From positions 1-26,954 of the forward strand of contig CAYJPF010000028.1 of NCBI GenBank assembly GCA_964372025.1: DNA of 26,954 nt, written 5' to 3'. Below, piece after piece: positions 14,165 through 21,550 of the stretch (its first letter is position 1; each line of letters opens with the position of its first letter). The position numbers and the translations under genes are program-made. The notes under the pieces were generated by a model. The model had not been told where the DNA came from, searched no databases, and saw only the letters and a program-made list of their open reading frames with translations. This DNA is from CAYJBP01 sp964372025 (GTDB lineage: Bacteria; Bacillota; Dehalobacteriia; UBA4068).

Positions 14165-15040
14165 ATGAAAGTTTTATTAGGAGAAGTTAATATCAGCGAA
14201 GGCAGCAATCTGCAAACTTTAGATGCTTGCAAAGCTGCTGTTTTAAGTGTAGAGGGTGTAGAATTAATCGATTTTAATGCCGATGCCGACCATAATCGTA
14301 CCGTATTCACCTTTAAAGGCGAGGCTTATGATGTTTTGGAAGCTGCTAAAAGATTAGCCCAAAAGGCTATCGAATTAATCGACATGACCACTCATACCGG
14401 CAGCCATCCCCGCATGGGTGCGGTGGATGTTGCTCCTTTTATCCCGGTTAAAGGCATCGAAGTTGCCGAGGCCGTGGAAATTGCCAAGCAATTTGGCGCT
14501 TATGTAGGCAGCCTTGGCATGCCGGTATTCTATTATGAAGAAGCTGCTACCTGCGAGGCTCGCAAAAGCTTAGTAGCTATCCGCAAAGGCCAATACGAAG
14601 CCTTAGCCGAAAAAATGACCAAGCCCGAATGGAAGCCCGATGAAGGCCCGCATGCCTTTGTACCTAAAAGCGGTGCTATGGTAACCGGTGTTCGTTTCCC
14701 CTTGGTGGCTTTTAATATCAATTTCCGCACCGAGGATATCGATGCTGTTAAAAAGATTGTAGCAATGGTAAGGGGGGCTGCCGGCGGTTATCAGCATGTA
14801 CGCGCTATAGCCTTGCCTTTGGAAGATAAAAAGATGGTTCAATTATCGATGAATTTAACCAATTATGAAAAAACCCCGATTCATCGTGTATTCGAAACTA
14901 TCAAAAGCGAAGCTAATGCCTTAAACTTGATTATCGATAGCAGCGAATTAGTAGGCCCGGTACCGATTTATGCCTTCGAAGATTTGCTAAAATTCTATAT
15001 CAAATTAGACGGCTTTTCGATGGAGCAAGTTTATTCTTAA
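14165..15040 (+). CDS. ftcD: Glutamate formimidoyltransferase (formiminotransferase domain only)
   Basis: Moves the formimino group from formimino-glutamate to tetrahydrofolate, yielding glutamate and 5-formimino-THF; last step of this histidine route. Recognised by the N-terminal GEVNISEGSN motif, the THTGSHPRMGAVDVAPFIP substrate-binding block and YEEAAT, plus the second half domain with VRGAAGGYQHVRAIAL. At 291 aa it is the stand-alone transferase; the cyclodeaminase domain of the mammalian fusion is missing and no separate fchA is seen nearby. Start ATG at 14165 follows AAGGAGGA. The 189-nt gap from hutI shows no clear promoter, so it is probably read from upstream. It needs folate, notable given the dead folE at 5132-5381. 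Confidence 0.96.
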   Translation: MKVLLGEVNISEGSNLQTLDACKAAVLSVEGVELIDFNADADHNRTVFTFKGEAYDVLEAAKRLAQKAIELIDMTTHTGSHPRMGAVDVAPFIPVKGIEVAEAVEIAKQFGAYVGSLGMPVFYYEEAATCEARKSLVAIRKGQYEALAEKMTKPEWKPDEGPHAFVPKSGAMVTGVRFPLVAFNINFRTEDIDAVKKIVAMVRGAAGGYQHVRAIALPLEDKKMVQLSMNLTNYEKTPIHRVFETIKSEANALNLIIDSSELVGPVPIYAFEDLLKFYIKLDGFSMEQVYS

Positions 15041-15069
15041 GTTTTAATCATCTGCCAAATAGGCTAAAA

Positions 15070-15103
15070 ATATCCCCCAACCGCTTGACGCGATGGGGGA
15101 TAT
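15070..15103 (+). terminator. Stem-loop after ftcD
   Basis: Perfect 10-bp stem ATATCCCCCA/TGGGGGATAT with a 14-nt loop, 30 nt after the ftcD stop. Only a loose T-rich stretch follows, so termination may be partial. The -35 of the next promoter lies in its loop and the right arm in the spacer. Confidence 0.5.
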
Positions 15104-15113
15104 CTGTTATAAT
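15085..15113 (+). promoter_or_regulatory. Strong promoter ahead of a non-coding stretch
   Basis: TTGACG, 17-nt spacer, perfect TATAAT. No coding frame follows for 260 nt; it drives either a small RNA or a long rpsB leader. Confidence 0.75.
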
Positions 15114-15119
15114 TTATTT

Positions 15120-15225
15120 AAGTAGGATTGCTGCTTTTGGTTGGGCGGCTAGTCCTAAATAATTTAGTAAAACCGCTTAAATTACCAAATTTAAGCGGTT
15201 TCGTCATGTAATTTGCATTTTTTTT
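15120..15225 (+). ncRNA. Candidate small structured RNA
   Basis: Starts ~7 nt after the TATAAT at 15108. First a bulged hairpin with arms AGGATTGCTGC (15124-15134) and GCGGCTAGTCCT (15145-15156); then a perfect 14-bp hairpin with arms 15170-15183 and 15188-15201 (AAACCGCTTAAATT and its complement, ACCA loop). A T8 run is at 15218-15225. No convincing coding potential. It could be an independent sRNA of ~85-105 nt or the upstream part of the rpsB leader. No known family recognised. Confidence 0.45.
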
Positions 15226-15245
15226 AAAAAAATTGCCAAAAACTA

Positions 15246-15274
15246 TTGCAATTTTGGCTTATATATTGTATGAT
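15246..15274 (+). promoter_or_regulatory. Promoter of rpsB-tsf
   Basis: TTGCAA, 17-nt spacer, TATGAT. Transcription should start near 15281. Confidence 0.6.
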
Positions 15275-15280
15275 TATTTG

Positions 15281-15381
15281 TGGCACAAAATACACACGGT
15301 GTGGTTTATTTGCCCCAGTGCCGTCTTTGCGGTGGGTAAAATTTAAGCACCGGTGGAAAACAAATTTGAGGAGGAACTAAA
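15281..15381 (+). promoter_or_regulatory. GC-rich structured leader of rpsB
   Basis: The ~100-nt leader is much richer in G and C than its surroundings and holds potential stems, for example CCCA..CCG (15314-15323) with CGGTGGG (15330-15336) and a self-complementary CACCGGTG (15348-15355). Ribosomal protein S2 leaders are commonly autoregulatory; that role is inferred only. Confidence 0.35.
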
Positions 15382-16134
15382 ATGGCAGTAATTTCAATGA
15401 AGCAACTTTTAGAAGCAGGGGTGCATTTTGGGCATCAAACTCGTCGCTGGAACCCCAAAATGGGCAAGTATATCTTTACCGAGCGTAATGGTATCTATAT
15501 TATCGACCTGCAAAAAACCGTTCACAAGGTGGACGAGGCTTACAATTTCATCCGTTCGGTTGCCGCCGAAGGCAAATCGGTACTTTTTGTAGGCACCAAA
15601 AAACAAGCCCAAGATTCGATCAAAGAAGAAGCTATCCGCAGCGGTCAATACTTTGTTAACGAGCGCTGGTTAGGCGGTATGCTTACCAATTTCCCCACCA
15701 TTCAAAAGCGTATCGATTATTTGCGCTCTTTAGAAAAAATGGAAGAAGATGGCACCTTCGATTTATTACCCAAAAAAGAAGTATCCCAGCTTAAAGGCGA
15801 AAAAGCTAAATTAGAGCGCTTTTTAGGCGGGATTAAAGATATGCGTCGTTTACCCGGGGCTTTATTTGTAGTAGATCCCCGCAAAGAGCGCATTGCCATT
15901 GCCGAAGCTCGTTTGCTTAAAATCCCGATTGTGGCGATTGTAGATACCAACTGCGATCCCGATGAAGTGGATTATGTTATCCCCGGTAATGATGATGCTA
16001 TCCGCGCTGTTAAATTATTGGCTGCTAAAATGGCCGATGCTATTATCGAAGCCCGTCAAGGTATGGATGCCGTAGAGGCCGAAGCCCAGGTAGATAATAG
16101 TGCCGACGAAATGGCCAAAGTAGACGAAGCATAA
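15382..16134 (+). CDS. rpsB: 30S ribosomal protein S2
   Basis: Component of the small ribosomal subunit near the head-platform junction. The start MAVISMKQLLEAGVHFGHQTRRWNPKM is the S2 signature, followed by IYIIDLQKT, VLFVGTKKQAQ, NERWLGGMLTNF and VDTNCDPDEVDYVIPGNDDAIRA. Length 250 aa is normal; the C-terminus is a short acidic tail. A GAGGAGG box lies 8 nt before the ATG. First gene of the conserved rpsB-tsf-pyrH-frr order. Confidence 0.98.
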   Translation: MAVISMKQLLEAGVHFGHQTRRWNPKMGKYIFTERNGIYIIDLQKTVHKVDEAYNFIRSVAAEGKSVLFVGTKKQAQDSIKEEAIRSGQYFVNERWLGGMLTNFPTIQKRIDYLRSLEKMEEDGTFDLLPKKEVSQLKGEKAKLERFLGGIKDMRRLPGALFVVDPRKERIAIAEARLLKIPIVAIVDTNCDPDEVDYVIPGNDDAIRAVKLLAAKMADAIIEARQGMDAVEAEAQVDNSADEMAKVDEA

Positions 16135-16176
16135 ATTATAATCAATCTAAATTAAGCAAATTTTAGGAGGATAAAA

Positions 16177-16827
16177 ATGGCTCAGATAACTGCACAAATG
16201 GTTAAAGAATTAAGAGAAAGAACCGGCGCCGGTATGATGGATTGCAAAAAAGCCTTAGCCGAATCGGCAGGCGATACCGAAAAAGCCGTTGATTATTTAC
16301 GCGAAAAAGGCCTAGCTGCCGCTGCTAAAAAAGCCGGCCGTATTGCTGCCGAAGGCGTTGTAGAATCCTATATCCACGGTGGTGGCCGCATTGGTGTTTT
16401 GGTAGAAGTTAACTGCGAAACCGACTTTGTTGCCAAAACCCCCGAATACAAAGAATTTTGCCGCGATATTGCCATGCAAATTGCTGCTTCTAATCCGGAA
16501 TATGTTCGTCGCGAAGAAGTTCCGGCCGAAGTTATCGAGCATGAGCGCGCTATTGCTAAGGCTCAAGCCCTAAACGATGGCAAACCGGAAAAAATCGTTG
16601 ATAAAATCATGGATGGCCGTATCGAAAAATATTATAAAGAAGTTTGCCTTATGGAGCAAACCTTTATTAAAGACGGCGATAAAACCGTTAATGATATCGT
16701 AACCGAAAAAGTTGCTAAAATCGGCGAAAATATTTCTATCCGTCGTTTTGCTCGCTTTGCCGTTGGCGAAGGCATCGAGAAAAAGGAAAGCAATTTGGCC
16801 GAAGAAGTAGCTGCAATGCAAAAATAA
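16177..16827 (+). CDS. tsf: Elongation factor Ts
   Basis: Guanine-nucleotide exchange factor that regenerates EF-Tu-GTP. N-terminal UBA-like domain with LRERTGAGMMDCKKALAE, then the core with VEVNCETDFVAKTPEY, the TDFVA loop that disrupts the EF-Tu magnesium site. The 216-aa length is the short form usual for Gram-positive bacteria, with a single core subdomain arrangement. AGGAGG box before the ATG. It is 42 nt after rpsB and followed by a terminator-like stem before pyrH. Confidence 0.98.
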   Translation: MAQITAQMVKELRERTGAGMMDCKKALAESAGDTEKAVDYLREKGLAAAAKKAGRIAAEGVVESYIHGGGRIGVLVEVNCETDFVAKTPEYKEFCRDIAMQIAASNPEYVRREEVPAEVIEHERAIAKAQALNDGKPEKIVDKIMDGRIEKYYKEVCLMEQTFIKDGDKTVNDIVTEKVAKIGENISIRRFARFAVGEGIEKKESNLAEEVAAMQK

Positions 16828-16831
16828 TTTT

Positions 16832-16867
16832 ATAAGGCGGAGTAATTATTTGCTTCGCCTTATTTTA
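16832..16867 (+). terminator. Terminator-like hairpin between tsf and pyrH
   Basis: ATAAGGCG (16832-16839) pairs with CGCCTTAT (16856-16863), followed by TTTATAG. Placed 4 nt after the tsf stop. It probably reduces expression of pyrH-frr relative to rpsB-tsf, since no clear new promoter follows. Confidence 0.6.
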
Positions 16868-16905
16868 TAGTACCGGTGCTTGCAATAGTTAAGGGAGGTG
16901 TAGCG

Positions 16906-17643
16906 ATGACAGAACATGAAAAGTCGAAGTTTAAGCGGGTGATTTTAAAAATCAGCGGCGAATCTTTAGCCGGCGATGCCGGTTATGGTATCGAGCAACA
17001 TACTTTAGCCCATATTGCTCATCAATTACAAGAAGTAAATGAATTAGGCGTAGAGGTTGCTATTGTAGTTGGTGGCGGTAATATTTGGCGCGGCATTGCC
17101 GGCAGCGATCAGGGTATGGATCGGGCTACGGCCGATTATATGGGTATGCTGGCTACAATTATGAATTCCCTGGCTTTGCAAGATGCCCTCGAAACCAATG
17201 GCGTGCCCTCGCGCGTGCAAACTGCAATCGAGATGCGTCAGGTGGCCGAGCCTTATATTAGGCGTCGTGCTATTCGCCATCTGGAAAAAAAGCGTATTGT
17301 TATCTTTTCTTCCGGCACCGGCAACCCTTATTTTTCCACCGATACCACTGCGGCCCTTAGAGCTGCCGAAATCGGTGCCGAAGTTATCTTAATGGCCAAA
17401 AAAGTAGATGGCGTTTATGATAGCGATCCTAAACTTAACCCCAATGCCAAGTTTTTTGATCATCTTACCTATTTAGATATTTTAAACAAGGGCTTAAAGG
17501 TTATGGATTCTACCGCTACATCTTTATGCATGGATAATAAAATACCCTTGGTTGTCTTTAATATTAATGGTGATGGCAATATCAAAAGAGCTGTTTTAGG
17601 CGAAAAAATAGGTACTTATGTAGGAGGCGATAATCATGATTAA
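16906..17643 (+). CDS. pyrH: UMP kinase
   Basis: Amino-acid-kinase family enzyme that phosphorylates UMP to UDP, hexameric and usually controlled by UTP and GTP. Motifs: KISGESLAG near the N-terminus, VVGGGNIWRG, the ADYMGMLATIMNSLALQDALE helix, and FSSGTGNPYFSTDTTAALRA at the active site. The ATG at 16906 has a perfect AGGGAGGTG; the frame extends to 16876 without one. 245 aa, normal. Its last 8 bases overlap the start of frr. Confidence 0.98.
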   Translation: MTEHEKSKFKRVILKISGESLAGDAGYGIEQHTLAHIAHQLQEVNELGVEVAIVVGGGNIWRGIAGSDQGMDRATADYMGMLATIMNSLALQDALETNGVPSRVQTAIEMRQVAEPYIRRRAIRHLEKKRIVIFSSGTGNPYFSTDTTAALRAAEIGAEVILMAKKVDGVYDSDPKLNPNAKFFDHLTYLDILNKGLKVMDSTATSLCMDNKIPLVVFNINGDGNIKRAVLGEKIGTYVGGDNHD

Positions 17644-18193
17644 ACAGGTACTCGATAATGCTACAAATAAAATGGATAAAACCATCGACAATTTAGTGCG
17701 CGAATATACTACCCTTAGGGCAGGCCGTGCCAATCCTGCTTTACTCGATAATATTTTAGTCGATTTTTATGGCACACCTACCCCTATTAATCAAACATCT
17801 AATATTTCTTGTCCCGAGCCACGTTTAATTTTGGTTCAGCCTTGGGATAAAAATACTTTGGGTGCTATCGAAAAAGGCATTCTTAAATCCGATTTAGGGA
17901 TTACCCCTAATAATGATGGTACTGTAATTCGTTTAAGCATACCGCAATTAACCGAGGAGCGTCGTAAAGAATTGGTTAAGGCTTGCGGCAAAAAAGCTGA
18001 AGAGGCCAAGGTTGCTATTCGCAATATTCGTCGCGACTTAAACGACGAGATTAAGGCCTTAGAAAAGGCTAAAGAGGTATCCGAGGACGAGAGCAAAAAA
18101 GCCTTAGACGATGCTCAAAAGCTTACCGATAAATATATCAAAAAAACCGATGAAGCCTTGGCTAAAAAAGAGGCAGAAATTATGGAAGTTTAA
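17636..18193 (+). CDS. frr: Ribosome recycling factor
   Basis: Works with EF-G to split post-termination ribosomes. Full-length (185 aa) with the three-helix-bundle signature: LREYTTLRAGRANPALLDNI-type N-terminus (VREYTTLRAGRANP), PWDKNTLGAIEKGI, the LTEERRKELVK helix and a Lys/Glu-rich C-terminal helix. The ATG sits within the end of pyrH with a GGAGG box 7 nt upstream, so translation is coupled. Confidence 0.98.
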   Translation: MIKQVLDNATNKMDKTIDNLVREYTTLRAGRANPALLDNILVDFYGTPTPINQTSNISCPEPRLILVQPWDKNTLGAIEKGILKSDLGITPNNDGTVIRLSIPQLTEERRKELVKACGKKAEEAKVAIRNIRRDLNDEIKALEKAKEVSEDESKKALDDAQKLTDKYIKKTDEALAKKEAEIMEV

Positions 18194-18222
18194 TTGACAA
18201 TCTTCCAATCTTGATGTATTAT
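18194..18222 (+). promoter_or_regulatory. Ferredoxin promoter
   Basis: Consensus TTGACA starting on the base after the frr stop codon, 17-nt spacer, TATTAT. It gives the ferredoxin gene a separate, strong transcript. Confidence 0.8.
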
Positions 18223-18261
18223 GTAATTAGTTCTTTCACTACGTGTAAAGGAGGTGTAATT

Positions 18262-18426
18262 ATGGCTTATGTTATCAGTGAAGAGTGCTTAGCTTGCGGC
18301 GCTTGCTTAGCAGAATGTCCCAGCGAGGCTATTCAAGAAGGTGATATTTATACCATTACCGATGAGTGCATCGAATGTGGTGCATGTGTAGATGCATGTC
18401 CTGCCGGCGCTATTAGCGAAGGTTAA
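18262..18426 (+). CDS. 2[4Fe-4S] ferredoxin (clostridial type)
   Basis: 54-aa electron carrier with two [4Fe-4S] clusters. Both cluster motifs are complete: CLACGACLAECP and CIECGACVDACP (CX2CX2CX3CP twice). The acidic composition is typical of ferredoxins serving pyruvate:ferredoxin oxidoreductase and [FeFe]-hydrogenase, which agrees with the hyd maturation operon in the window. Start ATG at 18262 follows AAAGGAGGTG; the longer frame from 18211 begins inside the promoter and is not credible. It is a single-gene unit, with its own promoter and a strong terminator. Confidence 0.96.
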   Translation: MAYVISEECLACGACLAECPSEAIQEGDIYTITDECIECGACVDACPAGAISEG

Positions 18427-18440
18427 TCTATAATTACTCC

Positions 18441-18476
18441 AAAAAGAGCTATCGCAGTTTTGCGATAGCTCTTTTT
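18441..18476. terminator. Bidirectional terminator
   Basis: A 16-bp perfect stem, AAAAAGAGCTATCGCA with its complement around a GTTT loop, flanked by A and T runs. It ends the ferredoxin transcript on the plus strand and the secA-prfB-side gene group on the minus strand. Confidence 0.92.
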
Positions 18477-18516
18477 ATTGCAAATAACTGCTGACTAAAA
18501 CTTTTGGTATAGGCTT

Positions 18517-19239
18517 TTACTCCCATAATAACTTTGGCTTAAAATCTAATCTGTCCGAGCTGATATTGATTAGCTTCATGCCCTCATATTGCTCCGGTGG
18601 CAAATTCTTGGCCTCAAATCCGTGAATATGCCCGTATATGCATATTTCTACCTCATACCTTGCCAATAAAGCCAGCATCTCATTATAGCCATCAGCCGCC
18701 ACCATCGGCGGATAATGCAACATCGCCACCAAGGGCTGCTTTAATTTTGCTCCCTCCTCCAAGGCCATCGTCATCCGCAATACCTCACGAGCAAAAATTT
18801 TGTCATCCTCCGCCGCCCTATAATCAGGATGATCCGGGCTAAGCCAACCACGGCTGCCACAAACCGTTTTGCCGCAGGCATTATAACTGCTAAATTGCAA
18901 TGCATGACAATTAGGCGGCAGTTCGCGCCTTAATTGGCCAATCCCTTGCCACCAATAATCATGATTGCCTTTGCTTAAAATTATCTGCCCCGGTAATTGA
19001 CTCAAAAAATCAAAATCCCAAAAAATTTCGTCCATCGTCATCGCCCAGGATATATCGCCGGCCACCAATACATAATCCTCCGGCTTGATAATTTCGCACC
19101 AATTATCATATATTTTTTGATAATAATCCTGCCAATGACTACCAAAAATATCCATCGGCTTATAAGACTCAACAGCCAGACCACTTCTAAAAGGAGCAGC
19201 CAAAGATAAATGCAAATCGGCTAAACCATATACCGCCAT
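18517..19239 (-). CDS. Calcineurin-like metallophosphoesterase
   Basis: Predicted cytoplasmic phosphoesterase of unknown substrate (240 aa, COG1768-like). The full set of dimetal-binding motifs is visible: DLHLS near residue 7, GDISWAM, GNHDYWW, a late MLHYPP and GHIHG. Ribosome site AAGGAG before the ATG at 19239. It is the last gene of a minus-strand group that includes prfB, a DUF2993-like protein and a DUF1294 protein; its stop is 40 nt from the bidirectional terminator. The substrate cannot be named from the sequence. Confidence 0.9.
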   Translation of the reverse strand: MAVYGLADLHLSLAAPFRSGLAVESYKPMDIFGSHWQDYYQKIYDNWCEIIKPEDYVLVAGDISWAMTMDEIFWDFDFLSQLPGQIILSKGNHDYWWQGIGQLRRELPPNCHALQFSSYNACGKTVCGSRGWLSPDHPDYRAAEDDKIFAREVLRMTMALEEGAKLKQPLVAMLHYPPMVAADGYNEMLALLARYEVEICIYGHIHGFEAKNLPPEQYEGMKLINISSDRLDFKPKLLWE

Positions 19240-19270
19240 AATTTCTCCTTATAATTTACTCAAACGGTAC

Positions 19271-19561
19271 TTAAAGTAGGTATTTGTAGACAATAAAAAT
19301 AATTGCAATATGCAATACAATGCTTAAAATATAGATTATGCTAAAATAGGATTTACGGGTTTTATGATTAAATGCCTTCATCCCCAATAAGCCACCAACC
19401 ATGCCGCCGGCTAGGCCTAAAAGCAAAAGACGCTTTTCCGGCAGGCGGCGTTTATCGGCTTTAGCACAATGCTTATCATAGGCCATAAAAATAAATAGCA
19501 ATAGATTTAAGGCAGCATAATAGCTGCCTATAATTATAAGTAAAAGCTGATATTCTATCAT
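19271..19561 (-). CDS. DUF1294 small membrane protein
   Basis: 96-aa membrane protein of the DUF1294 family. The motif FMAYDKHCAKADKRRLPEK (between two helices) and LLLLGLAGGMVGGLLGMKAFNHKTRK are characteristic; membrane segments are at about 5-27, 45-60 and 73-95. Its ATG overlaps the stop of the upstream gene by 4 nt (ATGA), so the two are coupled. Function is unknown for the family. Confidence 0.85.
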   Translation of the reverse strand: MIEYQLLLIIIGSYYAALNLLLFIFMAYDKHCAKADKRRLPEKRLLLLGLAGGMVGGLLGMKAFNHKTRKSYFSIIYILSIVLHIAIIFIVYKYLL

Positions 19562-20331
19562 AAATTATCCCTGTTTTCCAAAGCATAAATTATTAGCTGC
19601 TCTTGATTTACCAATACTTGTTCAAGATCTAAATCCCAGGCCAAGGGCGCTAAATTTGGTTTAAAAGTTAAGGCCTCATTAAGGCGATTTTGTAATTGAT
19701 CAGTCATTATCAATGCTTCCATTTGCCAACTGTTTAGCTTTAACTGTATTTGTTGATCAATAATTTGCGGCTTGCAATTTAATAGTATGGTTTGTTGCTT
19801 GCCGGCTAAATCAATACGGCCAATAATATCCAAACTTTGCTCGCCAATCGTAATTCCACTGATCAAAATTTGGCTTTGAATAGTGTTTAAATATTTAACT
19901 AAGGCTGCCTCTGTCCAGTATAAGCTTAAATAAATCGGCTGCGCTTCGGTAGTCATTAATTGGCCATTGCGTAAATAATTTAGCACATTATTTTGCGCCC
20001 ATTTAGCTTCTAATTTTGTTAAATTAAGTAGACTATTTTGATTGGTAATTATGCTAATATCCAGGCTATCGGCATAGCCGCCAAAAATTTTAAATACCGG
20101 CATCGCTTTTAAATCGGCGCTAATGCTCTCGGCGGCTAAGGCTTCGCCTAAACTGCTACGAATAGCCGATTCGGCCGCAAAAGGCAAAAAAATCTGCAAG
20201 AAAATTAAGCCAAAAATGATAAATAAAATTATCATTGTCGAGCGCCTTGCTAAAAACTTGAATTTTTTTCGCTCCTGCTCAAAGCGGGCTTTTAAAGGAT
20301 TGCTTTTTGCCTGAAAATGAGAATTAGCCAT
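19558..20331 (-). CDS. Membrane-anchored DUF2993-like (LmeA-type) protein
   Basis: 257-aa protein with a basic cytoplasmic N-terminus, one membrane helix (about 32-52, STMIILFIIFGLIFLQIFLP) and an extracellular domain. The pattern after the helix, short helix then strands with FKIFGGYADSLDISI, resembles DUF2993/LmeA lipid-binding proteins of Gram-positive cell envelopes, but the match is my judgement and weak in sequence. Ribosome site GGAGGT, 12 nt after prfB. Coupled to the DUF1294 gene, suggesting a shared envelope role. Confidence 0.6.
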   Translation of the reverse strand: MANSHFQAKSNPLKARFEQERKKFKFLARRSTMIILFIIFGLIFLQIFLPFAAESAIRSSLGEALAAESISADLKAMPVFKIFGGYADSLDISIITNQNSLLNLTKLEAKWAQNNVLNYLRNGQLMTTEAQPIYLSLYWTEAALVKYLNTIQSQILISGITIGEQSLDIIGRIDLAGKQQTILLNCKPQIIDQQIQLKLNSWQMEALIMTDQLQNRLNEALTFKPNLAPLAWDLDLEQVLVNQEQLIIYALENRDNL

Positions 20332-20343
20332 AATTACCTCCGC

Positions 20344-21463
20344 CTAAAAGTCGGTATTAATATATTTGCGCAAATAAGCGCCGATAAAAGCATCCAATTC
20401 GCCATCCATAACCGCATCGGTATTGCCGATTTCGGTATTAGTGCGATGGTCTTTTACCAGGCGATACGGCTGAAAAACATAAGAACGTATCTGGCTGCCC
20501 CAGCCAATTTCTTGCTGCTCGCCACGCAAAGCGGCAAGCTCTTGCTCTTGGGCCCTAATTTTTTGCTCCAATAATTTGGCCAGCAGCATCTGCATGGCCT
20601 TCTCTTTATTCATATGCTGCGAACGCTCGTTTTGGCATTGCACCACAATGCCGCTGGGCAAATGGGTAATTCGTACCGCCGAATCGGTTTTATTCAAATG
20701 CTGGCCACCCTTGCCCGAGCTGCGATAAGTATCAATCCGCAAATCGTCGGCCTCTACCTGCACCGCATCTTCGCTGCTAACCTTGGGCATCACATCTACC
20801 GAAGCAAAAGAGGTATGGCGGCGGCTTTGGGTATCAAAAGGCGAAATCCGCACCAAACGATGCACACCCCGTTCGCCCTTTAAATAGCCATAAGCATTTA
20901 GGCCATTTATGCCTAAAGTTACACTTTTTATGCCACCTTCATCGGCTGCTAAACTGTCCAAAATCTCCACCTTATAGCCATGACGTTCGGCATAACGGGT
21001 ATACATTCTTAAAAGCATTTCTGTCCAATCCTGGGCTTCCAGGCCGCCGGCGCCGGCATGCAAAGACATGATGGCCTCGTTTTGATCATAAGGCCCACTT
21101 AAAAGCAGCGATAATTCCAAGGCTGCCAATTTAGGTTGCAAATTTTTAAGGATTAAGCCGGCCTCTTTGGCTAATTCATGATCCTCGCTTTCGGCCATTA
21201 ATTCAAAAATAGTTTCGGCTTCGCTTAAATCATGCTCCAAGCCCTGGTATTTTTTGATCAAATCTTGCTTTTTATTTAGTAAATCAATAATTTCCTGCGC
21301 TTTTGATCGATCATTCCAAAAATCGGGGGCAAATGTTTGCTCTTCTAAAGCTGCCGCCTCATTTTTTTTGGCAGCAATGTCAAAGAGACCCCCTTAAATC
21401 TGCCAGCCTGGCCTGGCAATTGCTTAAAATTTCTTTAATTTCTTCAATGAGGATCATGCTCAT
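20344..21463 (-). CDS. prfB: Peptide chain release factor 2, with programmed +1 frameshift
   Basis: RF2 ends translation at UGA and UAA. The gene is in two frames: 27 codons from the ATG at 21463, then an in-frame TGA (21382-21380) and continuation in the +1 frame (skip base 21382) to the stop at 20344, giving ~372 aa. The second frame supplies PDFWNDRSKAQEI, the codon-reading SPF motif (VRISPFDTQ) and the catalytic GGQ (SSGKGGQHLNKTDSAVR). The longest uninterrupted frame would begin only at 21261 and lose the N-terminal domain. Start has AAGGAG 8 nt upstream. It lies after secA, separated by a terminator, and 12 nt before the DUF2993-like gene. Confidence 0.97.
21379..21394 (-). other. RF2 programmed +1 frameshift site
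   Basis: On the minus strand AGGGGG-TCT-CTT-TGA-C. The Shine-Dalgarno-like AGGGGG sits 3 nt before the CTT slip codon, the same spacing as in E. coli prfB. Low RF2 leaves the UGA unread and favours the shift, giving autoregulation. Confidence 0.96.
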
Positions 21464-21515
21464 TTTGTTTTACTCCTTATCTTAGCCACCAGTGCCAAAT
21501 AGTTGATTAAAGCTT

Positions 21516-21539
21516 AAAAGGGGAGCTAGCCCCCCTTTT
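21516..21539 (-). terminator. Terminator after secA
   Basis: AAAAGGGG/CCCCTTTT arms enclose a GC-rich centre (AGCTAGCC), 12 nt beyond the secA stop. It separates secA from prfB; no clear prfB promoter was found in the remaining 50 nt, so some read-through is likely. Confidence 0.7.
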
Positions 21540-21550
21540 TATAATATTCC

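Noticed and set aside
18211..18261. N-terminal extension of the ferredoxin (MMYYVISSF...)
   Set aside because: It begins within the -35/-10 spacer of the gene's own promoter and lacks a ribosome site; the ATG at 18262 has a perfect one.
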